A stretch of 24,614 bases of DNA, taken from a virus. Made by a program: the position numbers and the translations under genes. The stretch spans positions 1-24,614 of IMG/VR virus record IMGVR_UViG_3300019889_000038; one strand, written 5' to 3'. This document shows positions 8,262 through 13,734 of the stretch, one piece after another; position 1 is the stretch's first letter, and every line of letters starts with the position of its first letter. The notes under the pieces are model-generated. The model saw nothing but the letters and a program-made list of their open reading frames with translations. It ran no database searches and was not told the DNA's origin.

Positions 8262-9902
8262 CTAATTCCAGTGGTGTCCCAATACCTTTGCGTGCTTCAA
8301 GTTTGTTTGAACGCGCAGGCGGCGAGGTGTTTTCAAATTGTTGGTCAACTGCAAAGCTTCCCTCACAGTCGAAGGAACGTAACCGGCAAAACTAGACGGT
8401 ATTCGAGCGGTGTTGTCTCCCATATATCTGGATTTCCACCACTCTTTTGCTTCCGAACTAGAAAAGCCGCCGTGCTCCAACTTTACGAAGTCGTAGTACC
8501 GTTGCTGTCCCATTGGCCCGCAGAAGTACGTCACGCGCAGGTACGGCTTGTTTCCTGACGGTGACGGCGCTTCTGAATAGTGCGTGTGCATAACGTCGAT
8601 GATTTCTACCTGCGCGGCTTCTGTGCGCAATACTTCATGTATACCAGCAGCCGCCGTAATCTTTGGTCGCATGTCGAACAAATGCGGGCAATTTATGCAA
8701 ATCGTAGCGCGCGTATGGTTGTAGAATCCGCAAGCAGGACAGATTTTTACGGGTGCAACACCCATCACTGTTTTCTTACCGCGCATGTGCGGTATGTTCG
8801 GGTCATTTATCGGCCCTAAACGTGCAGTGTTTCCAGCAAAATCCATCACTAAACCGTACTCTTTTCCAGGCGCAGGCCGCGTAAGCCTACCCAGCATTTG
8901 CACCCACAACCCTGTTGAGTTGGTTGGAAGTAGCATACCAATCATATCAAGAGCTGGGAAGTTGAAGCCGGTTGTCAAAACCCTGTGATTGATACACACA
9001 ATGTTTTTGCCGCTCTTGAAATCTTGTATATTCTCATCGCGTGCATCATCTTTCAACTCACCATGTACGATACTCGTTGGCACGCCATATTTACGGAATC
9101 GCTCCGCGATGTGCTCAACATGTTTTACGCTTGCGCCGAATACAAGACAGTGATTGCGTGACGCAAGGTGCTGCACCATTTCATGAACTGCGGCGTTAGT
9201 AATCGCATCAATGTCAATAGCCTTAGCTACTTCCACGTCGTTGTACTCGTTATCGGCACCGAGTGTGAAATTAGATACGTCAATCTCAGTATCAGGCCGC
9301 TTCGGGCGGATAGGGCATATGTAACCCTGTGATATCAGCAGGTTGAAGTTCTGCATATCCGTCATGTCATAGCAAATGTCCGTGAACACTCCGCCGTTAG
9401 TGAGCAGTCCCATCCCTTGCCGGTAGCACGTAGCCGTGAGCCCAACGACCTTGAGATACGGATTGATGCGCTTTAGACCTTCGATCACGCGGCCATACAT
9501 CGAAGCATCTTTGCCGCTCATCAGGTGGCATTCGTCAACCATCAACAAGTCACGATGACCAAACTGTTCAACGTTCTTTACAACCGAGCCAACACCGCCG
9601 TAAATAATTGGTGCATGCACATCCCTGCGTTTCAACCCAGCCGAATAAATTCCTGTAGGTGCGTCCGCCCAGTTATCACGCATACCCGCTTCATTTTGTT
9701 TGATAAGTTCTTTCACGTGCGTCAAGCACATAAACCGTTGCCTGGGCCAGCGCTCAAGCGCGCTTTTCACAAGCATAGTTTGCACTAATTCTTTGCCCGT
9801 ACCTGTGGGCAGCGCAATAACAGGATTCCCAGTATTACCGAGTGCAAAGTAATCGTATACTGACTGTACGGCACCGTGTTGATACCAGCGTGGTGTGTGC
9901 AT
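8262..9902 (-). CDS. Superfamily 2 DNA helicase with C-terminal zinc finger
   Basis: The 546-residue protein has a full SF2 (RecG/UvrB/XPB-like) core: an N-terminal TPRWYQ Q-like motif, Walker A LPTGTGKE (about 31-38), motif II DECH (123-126), motif III TAT (156-158), and motif VI QMLGRLTR (335-342). A four-Cys finger, CPACGFYNHTRATICINC (Cys388, 391, 402, 405), follows, then a C-terminal domain with a WW segment. I prefer ATG 9902, where the TPRWYQ motif begins; a GTG at 9938 would add 12 residues but would overlap the nuclease gene. Phage SF2 helicases of this kind are thought to assist origin melting or recombination. The gene follows the nuclease gene by 5 bp. Confidence 0.88.
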   Translation of the reverse strand: MHTPRWYQHGAVQSVYDYFALGNTGNPVIALPTGTGKELVQTMLVKSALERWPRQRFMCLTHVKELIKQNEAGMRDNWADAPTGIYSAGLKRRDVHAPIIYGGVGSVVKNVEQFGHRDLLMVDECHLMSGKDASMYGRVIEGLKRINPYLKVVGLTATCYRQGMGLLTNGGVFTDICYDMTDMQNFNLLISQGYICPIRPKRPDTEIDVSNFTLGADNEYNDVEVAKAIDIDAITNAAVHEMVQHLASRNHCLVFGASVKHVEHIAERFRKYGVPTSIVHGELKDDARDENIQDFKSGKNIVCINHRVLTTGFNFPALDMIGMLLPTNSTGLWVQMLGRLTRPAPGKEYGLVMDFAGNTARLGPINDPNIPHMRGKKTVMGVAPVKICPACGFYNHTRATICINCPHLFDMRPKITAAAGIHEVLRTEAAQVEIIDVMHTHYSEAPSPSGNKPYLRVTYFCGPMGQQRYYDFVKLEHGGFSSSEAKEWWKSRYMGDNTARIPSSFAGYVPSTVREALQLTNNLKTPRRLRVQTNLKHAKVLGHHWN

Positions 9903-9907
9903 AGCAA

Positions 9908-10768
9908 TTATTGTACCAGCGGATGGTGATGAATGCACCCTGTTTTTATTGTTTCGTCACTCAAATACTGCTTGAATCCGTTGCAGTACCACTGCTTGTT
10001 GTGTGCAGGTTGCGCGTAAACACAAGAGCGGCAATTTACTAACACAGCAGCACCCTTGTGACAAACCTGCAAAGCGTCACAGTATTTGCATTCAAACATG
10101 GCTGGGTTCTGGTGTAGTTTCTGTGGCGCTGTCTGTGACAAGATGACAAACTGAGCCTTTTGCAGCTCTTTCTTACCTAGTTCTAGGTCGATAGGCTGCA
10201 CTTCTATGTGCAGGCGGTCGTCATCTTTGTTGACTTGAAAATACGCGACGTGATAAAGGCCCTTTAGCAATCCATACGTTGCGGACTGTGACCAATGCAG
10301 CGGCTTAGCGCGCTGGAATCCCTGCTTTTCTAACGTGTTCCACTTGTCACCTGACTTGTTTGTTTTGAATTCAAGCAACATCCAATGTGGATAGTTGTAG
10401 CGCGCGGGCGGTAAACCTATCGCATCCATCGATCCGCCAAAGTGACCCTCAACGGCGTTGACTGTTATCTGTTTGCCTGTGTCCTGGTCGCGATCCATGA
10501 CCGTCCAACCTGCCCACAGTAGCATTTGAATAAACCACACTTCCTCACGGTGCCCGCGCTGCCAAAGACGGTACATGCGCGGCTCAGCAACGAAATGAAA
10601 CATCCAACGAAATTTGTACCAAAGGTAGCGTGAGCAACTGTTGCCAATCTCTGACGCGCCTAAGTGTCTGCGGTGTCCGTCATCGAACGTCATAGAGAAC
10701 GCGTCGATGTCAGCCCTAATCATTGAGGTGAGCTGTTGCCGGTCAAGCAGTGAATCCAGGTTTAGCAA
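9908..10768 (-). CDS. PD-(D/E)XK nuclease, Cas4/RecB-like, probable Fe-S protein
   Basis: This 286-residue protein shows the RecB-family catalytic set: His73 in RGHREE, Asp115 in GGSMDAIG, Glu133 and Lys135 in LLEFKTNKS, and Gln161 in SQSATYG. Cys45 lies in an ASEIGNSCSRYLWY motif, and Cys227, Cys230 and Cys236 form C-x2-C-x5-C near the other end. One N-terminal and three C-terminal cysteines is the 4Fe-4S arrangement of Cas4 and AddB. A second set (Cys246, Cys249, Cys262, Cys278 with nearby His) could bind zinc. The start is TTG 10768 with AAGAAGG just upstream; ATG appears only 15 codons later. The likely role is 5' or 3' end resection for Sak4/SSB-mediated recombination. It overlaps the zinc ribbon gene by 7 bp. 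Confidence 0.82.
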   Translation of the reverse strand: MLNLDSLLDRQQLTSMIRADIDAFSMTFDDGHRRHLGASEIGNSCSRYLWYKFRWMFHFVAEPRMYRLWQRGHREEVWFIQMLLWAGWTVMDRDQDTGKQITVNAVEGHFGGSMDAIGLPPARYNYPHWMLLEFKTNKSGDKWNTLEKQGFQRAKPLHWSQSATYGLLKGLYHVAYFQVNKDDDRLHIEVQPIDLELGKKELQKAQFVILSQTAPQKLHQNPAMFECKYCDALQVCHKGAAVLVNCRSCVYAQPAHNKQWYCNGFKQYLSDETIKTGCIHHHPLVQ

Positions 10769-10902
10769 GATACCTTCTTAGGCGTGCAGACTGGGCATTC
10801 TGTAGAGCTGACGTAACGGATGTATTTGACGTGCTCAGTGGTTTTGCGAATCACTGCGAAGCATTCAATACATTTGACTATTTCTGGCATGGTGTCTTTC
10901 AT
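10762..10902 (-). CDS. Small zinc-ribbon protein
   Basis: A 46-residue ORF starting at ATG 10902 with AGGGG 7 bp upstream. It has two CxxC pairs, KCIEC (Cys11, Cys14) and ECPVC (Cys36, Cys39), spaced as in a minimal zinc ribbon. It lies between the SSB gene and the nuclease gene and overlaps the nuclease start by 7 bp, so it is probably co-translated with it. The ribosome-binding site forms one arm of an 8-bp inverted repeat (10908-10936), which could limit its translation. Function unknown; possible adaptor or DNA contact for the nuclease. Confidence 0.62.
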   Translation of the reverse strand: MKDTMPEIVKCIECFAVIRKTTEHVKYIRYVSSTECPVCTPKKVSC

Positions 10903-10907
10903 AGAAA

Positions 10908-10936
10908 TGCCCCTGCGCAGATAACACACAGGGGCA
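10908..10936 (-). terminator. Hairpin between SSB and zinc-ribbon genes (attenuator or RBS-masking stem)
   Basis: A perfect 8-bp inverted repeat, TGCCCCTG at 10908-10915 and CAGGGGCA at 10929-10936, has a 13-base loop and is followed in the minus-strand reading direction by ATTTCT. The tail has few Us, so it would terminate weakly. Its distal arm holds the AGGGG ribosome-binding site of the zinc-ribbon gene. Either partial termination after the abundant SSB message or masking of that site would fit. Confidence 0.5.
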
Positions 10937-10955
10937 CTCTCTTGTTGCGGTGTGG

Positions 10956-11798
10956 CTACTGCCAGCCGGTTGGCGGCGTGCTGGGCTGTTGCTGCTGGAA
11001 TCCGGCCCCTGGGTTCTGCGGCGGCGTGAACTGCGGTTGTGAGTACTGCCCAGGTGCAGGCTGTTGCTGCGGTGGCGGTTGCTGCGGCGGTGCGCCGGTT
11101 GGTCCGTTCCACGGCGCTGTTGCTCCGGGTGCAGCCTGTGCGGGCGCAGGGAAGCCGCCCTGTGGCGGTGCAAATCCGCCCTGGGGCTGCTGCGGTGCGT
11201 ATCCGCCCTGCTGGGGCTGGTACTGCTGTTGCTGCGGCGGCTGAGGCTGTCCAGGGGCAGGGAACTGCAAGGGCGCGCCCTGTACCGGCTGCTGCGGTGG
11301 CGGTTGCTGCATCTGCCCTGGGTTGAATCCGCCCTGTGGCTGTCCACCAAAGCCCTGCTGAGGCGCAGGCTGCTGCGGCGTGAGCGCACCGGCTGTGCCC
11401 TCTTTCCCTGGGACGATGCCGTTGATTGTCTTGAACGCCGTAACGTTGTTGTACTTGCCATCGTTACTGACGGTCACGATCAGCGGACGGTTGTACGTCA
11501 TCTGAGTATCACCAACTTGCTCGGTCAGGCCCATTGCGGCAAGCATCGTCTTGTATTGCTTGTGGGCAACCTCGCAAGATGCAACGCTCTGATTCCAGAG
11601 GTTGAATCTGTTGAACAGCTTTCGTCCCGTATTCGGGTGATTTGGCATGACGGTAAAAATGACTTTGAGCAAGCCGCCCGTCTGATCGTTGGTACGTTCC
11701 GCAGCATCTTCCGTGACTACAACCGGGTAATCACCCGCGTCTAGAAGTTGTGCGCCAGTGTAATACTCATAGAGTGCTGGATTGAAATTGATTTGCAA
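10956..11798 (-). CDS. Single-stranded DNA-binding protein, DUF669 family, with Q/P/G-rich tail
   Basis: Residues 1 to about 130 fit DUF669, a phage family that pairs with Sak4-type recombinases and is regarded as an SSB: FNPALYEYY at the start, LDAGDYPVVVTE, TGRKLFNRFNLWNQS and QYKTMLAAMG. From about 138 to 280 the sequence is a low-complexity tail of Gln, Pro, Gly and Ala with loose repeats such as QGGFAPPQGGF. It ends in PTGWQ rather than the acidic DDxIPF tip of cellular SSB. The start is TTG 11798 with AGGGG 8 bp upstream. It coats single strands made by the helicase and nuclease. The tail is unusually long for this family and may drive condensate formation; that last point is inference. 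Confidence 0.82.
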   Translation of the reverse strand: MQINFNPALYEYYTGAQLLDAGDYPVVVTEDAAERTNDQTGGLLKVIFTVMPNHPNTGRKLFNRFNLWNQSVASCEVAHKQYKTMLAAMGLTEQVGDTQMTYNRPLIVTVSNDGKYNNVTAFKTINGIVPGKEGTAGALTPQQPAPQQGFGGQPQGGFNPGQMQQPPPQQPVQGAPLQFPAPGQPQPPQQQQYQPQQGGYAPQQPQGGFAPPQGGFPAPAQAAPGATAPWNGPTGAPPQQPPPQQQPAPGQYSQPQFTPPQNPGAGFQQQQPSTPPTGWQ

Positions 11799-11844
11799 AG
11801 TAAAAGCCCCTTTAGTGCCGAGTTGTAACGCATGTTGATGTAAA

Positions 11845-11866
11845 GCTGCATGCTGCCCTATGCAGC
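11845..11866 (-). repeat. Inverted repeat at the end of the Sak4 gene
   Basis: GCTGCAT at 11845-11851 and ATGCAGC at 11860-11866 form a perfect 7-bp stem with an 8-base loop across the Sak4 stop codon. It lacks a U run, so it is more likely an RNA-stabilising or processing element between Sak4 and SSB than a terminator. Confidence 0.4.
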
Positions 11867-12529
11867 AATCTTGTTGATAATGTGTGTAAGATTTGCTGGT
11901 TCAAACTCGTCTAGTCGTCCGCTGCGATCCTTCGCGTCGTACTGATGATCTGCACGCGTCCTAAGCCAACGCTGACCTGCCTTGTCAACGAAGAGATTGA
12001 ATGTCTCGTCAAACAAGTAAGGCGTCTTCTGGCCGAGTTTCTGCCCTGGGTATGATGGTCCGTAAAATGATGCACCCGTTGTCTCATCAACGGTGCGCTC
12101 TTGCTGAGCAATAAAGTACACATGACGATACTGCAAATCCCTGAAGGCGCGAAAGCGCAACATTATTTCTTCTGTGAGCTGCCCATATGCCTTGCGCGGG
12201 TCTTTGTGATTCTTGAGTGCGCTAGTCAGGCAAGCATCTGCAATCTCACTGATGGAATCTAAGCCCACGGTTTTTATTCGCTCGCCATCTTGCCTGTTCA
12301 GCAACCATGTGTAAACGGTATCCAGTTGTTGCAGTGTTGTAATGCGCGTGTACGGCACTTGCAGGCGATTCAGCGAAAGTAGGCCGTTCTCTGCGCTGAT
12401 TGCGAACGGCGCGGGTGCTGTCGCAAGCAAACACGTTTTACCAATGCCCGAACGTGAGTAACAAAGCATCTTGACGCCAGTTCTGGCAGAGATACCGTAT
12501 GTTGATTCAATAAGAAATGGTGCGTTCAA
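11858..12529 (-). CDS. Sak4-like RecA-type ATPase (single-strand annealing recombinase)
   Basis: The 223-residue protein carries Walker A SRSGIGKT (25-32), an AISAENGLLSL strand-loop typical of Sak4 and other phage AAA_24 ATPases, and Walker B TVGLDS (87-92), followed by DLQYRHVYFIAQQE, the usual next strand. Length and order match Sak4, a short RecA/RadA relative that promotes strand annealing and depends on a partner SSB. The DUF669 SSB gene follows directly, as expected. The start is TTG 12529 with GAGG 7 bp upstream and overlaps the preceding stop (TTGA). Likely partners are the Cas4-like nuclease and SSB in this operon. Confidence 0.85.
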   Translation of the reverse strand: MNAPFLIESTYGISARTGVKMLCYSRSGIGKTCLLATAPAPFAISAENGLLSLNRLQVPYTRITTLQQLDTVYTWLLNRQDGERIKTVGLDSISEIADACLTSALKNHKDPRKAYGQLTEEIMLRFRAFRDLQYRHVYFIAQQERTVDETTGASFYGPSYPGQKLGQKTPYLFDETFNLFVDKAGQRWLRTRADHQYDAKDRSGRLDEFEPANLTHIINKIAA

Positions 12530-12720
12530 TTACGTACCTCACGACGGAACAATCTGAACAATTCGAGTATCGTTATCTTGCAGGGGTTAATTTCAATGCT
12601 AGTAATTGTCGTACCACCTTTACGCATCGTGCCTTTGATGGCGTCTTGCGCTTCGAGCAGCGGGCGAATCTGTTCGTCGTTTACGTTGTAGTCGTAGATC
12701 AACAGTCGTAAGCGTTTCAA
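12526..12720 (-). CDS. Small hypothetical protein upstream of Sak4
   Basis: A 64-residue basic protein that begins at TTG 12720, overlapping the preceding stop as TTGA, with ACAGG 5 bp upstream. It contains a strand-rich start (KRLRLLIYDYNV) and a Gly-Thr-Thr-rich middle (RKGGTTITSIEINPC). Its own stop overlaps the Sak4 start as TTGA, so three consecutive genes are chained through the same type of junction. No family recognised. Its constant contact with Sak4 suggests it is translated in step with it. Confidence 0.55.
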   Translation of the reverse strand: MKRLRLLIYDYNVNDEQIRPLLEAQDAIKGTMRKGGTTITSIEINPCKITILELFRLFRREVRN

Positions 12721-13262
12721 ATGAGCCTGTCTTTCGATGGGAAAACGATTTCAAGTGTGGGAGTCCCAGGCGTGATAGTTAGCGCGGGTTCAACGATTGC
12801 TTGCCACTCGGGAGCGGCCTTGCGATACGTGCCAACAGATAGACGCGGTTTCCACCCGATCATTTCGCGTGCAAGCTCTTCAGGTAGTTCCAACTGCGCA
12901 GCTTCGGCCTTCTTTGGGTCTAAGTTGTAGTTACGGCGCTTGCCTATCTTGACTTGCTCGCCTGTGCTCAGCAGTTTAGTTTCGTCGCCCTCGTGCTTGT
13001 CAGCACTTCCCAGCCCGCCAACAATCATTACCCGCAACCTAAGCTCTTCTGATTCCCACCACTTGCGCGCAGCTTCGGCATTGTGCCATTGCTGCAATAT
13101 CTCAACTTGTTGTGGTAGCAGTACGATTCCAGACAATGCCGTTTCTCCGTACAAGAATTGATTTCGTAAGTGCTGGGCAGGTTCCACGTTATCCACATGC
13201 AACAGAGGCACATCAATAGCGTTGTTGCTGAACAACCATGTTATCCGCTTTATTTCCAGCAC
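12717..13262 (-). CDS. Phage replication-module protein, DUF7173-like
   Basis: A 181-residue protein and the first gene of the leftward replication operon. GTG 13262 follows an in-frame stop, so it is the furthest possible start; no clear ribosome-binding site precedes it. The segment ARKWWESEELRLRVMIVGGL, then GDETKLLSTGEQVKIGKRRNYNLDPKKAEA, has the layout of a phage family (DUF7173 in my recollection) found next to SSB and nuclease genes: a helix, a short strand pair carrying a Leu-x-Gly-type turn, then a basic NYxLD segment. The C terminus (YRKAAPEWQAIVEPALTITPGTPTLEIV) also fits. Function is unknown; association with the annealing recombination system is inferred from conserved neighbourhood. 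Confidence 0.62.
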   Translation of the reverse strand: MLEIKRITWLFSNNAIDVPLLHVDNVEPAQHLRNQFLYGETALSGIVLLPQQVEILQQWHNAEAARKWWESEELRLRVMIVGGLGSADKHEGDETKLLSTGEQVKIGKRRNYNLDPKKAEAAQLELPEELAREMIGWKPRLSVGTYRKAAPEWQAIVEPALTITPGTPTLEIVFPSKDRLI

Positions 13263-13492
13263 TTACGATGTTTGAGCGGCTAGTAACAGGCGGTTAGATT
13301 CTGCCTATGATGCGCTCATCGCAAACATAGATAAGCCGTTCCTGAGCAATACAGGGCTGTTACTGGCCACGGTCAAAGGGCGTGGTGCAACGCAGGCTCA
13401 TAATGCATCAACTTAGCCTTTGCCCAGGTTAGTTTTTGCAAATGCTGCGTTGTCAGCACTCATTCAACATAGGGGCTTAGGTAGAAAAAGTC

Positions 13493-13511
13493 AATGGCGA
13501 ATCTCGCCATT
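13493..13511 (+). repeat. 19-bp palindrome, likely operator or short terminator
   Basis: AATGGCGA and TCGCCATT form a perfect 8-bp stem with a 3-base centre (ATC), followed by TATTCTTTT. The symmetry suits a dimeric repressor such as the RHH-like protein encoded just downstream; the T-rich tail also allows a weak plus-strand terminator. Confidence 0.5.
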
Positions 13512-13524
13512 TATTCTTTTCGTC

Positions 13525-13538
13525 AGTTGTGTTAGTTT
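13525..13538 (+). promoter_or_regulatory. Copy of the 14-bp recurrent motif (12/14 match)
   Basis: AGTTGTGTTAGTTT differs from TGCTGTGTTAGTTT at two positions and sits 7 bp before the GTG start of the RHH-like gene. Other copies lie at 18955, 19444, 21654, 21672, 21806 and 21824. Confidence 0.45.
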
Positions 13539-13545
13539 TGGGTTC

Positions 13546-13734
13546 GTGCCTGAAGATAAAGCCGAACCAACACGCAACGGCATATCAATGCTCGGAAACG
13601 ACAAGGTTCTACTGCTGAGATTGCGCAAGTATTACTTAGATAGCGAACATCATTCGCCGTCTACATCTGCGATCTACAGAGAAGGACTTAGAGCGCTTGC
13701 CGAAAAGTTAGGTGTATGCCTTGATACCCCATGA
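13546..13734 (+). CDS. Small DNA-binding-like protein, possible ribbon-helix-helix regulator
   Basis: The 62-residue reading from GTG 13546 (or 48 residues from ATG 13588) ends with VLLLRLRKYY followed by SPSTSAIYREGLRALAEKLGV. A short beta strand followed by a Ser-capped helix with YREGLRAL is the pattern of CopG/Arc-type ribbon-helix-helix proteins. It is the first gene of the rightward operon and adjoins a palindrome (13493-13511) and a copy of the 14-bp motif, which suits an autoregulator. Neither start has a clear ribosome-binding site. It overlaps the primase gene start by 14 bp. An in-frame extension to 13420 would cross these control elements and is unlikely. Identification as RHH is tentative. 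Confidence 0.45.
   Translation: MPEDKAEPTRNGISMLGNDKVLLLRLRKYYLDSEHHSPSTSAIYREGLRALAEKLGVCLDTP

Larger units (their letters stand above)
13263..13545 (+). promoter_or_regulatory. Divergent control region between replication operon and primase operon
   Basis: This 283-bp gap separates the leftward operon (from 13262) from the rightward one (from 13546). It holds an inverted pair, GGCTAGTAACAG at 13278-13289 and CTGTTACTGGCC at 13357-13368 (one mismatch), a 19-bp palindrome at 13493-13511 and a copy of the 14-bp motif at 13525-13538. On the minus strand TTGACC and TGTATT lie 17 bp apart (within about 13345-13374), a fair promoter for the leftward operon. No equally good promoter is obvious rightward. 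Confidence 0.5.

Noticed and set aside
10750-11244. Plus-strand ORF very rich in Cys and Gly (164 residues)
   Set aside because: It is the mirror of the Gln/Pro/Gly-rich SSB tail codons on the minus strand; composition is an artefact and it has no ribosome-binding site.
11039-11744. Long plus-strand Ala/Arg- and Leu/Arg-rich frames
   Set aside because: Shadows of the same SSB coding region; no start signal and no family-like sequence.
13420-13545. N-terminal extension of the RHH-like gene to ATG 13420
   Set aside because: The extension crosses a perfect palindrome and the 14-bp motif, and its sequence is not protein-like.
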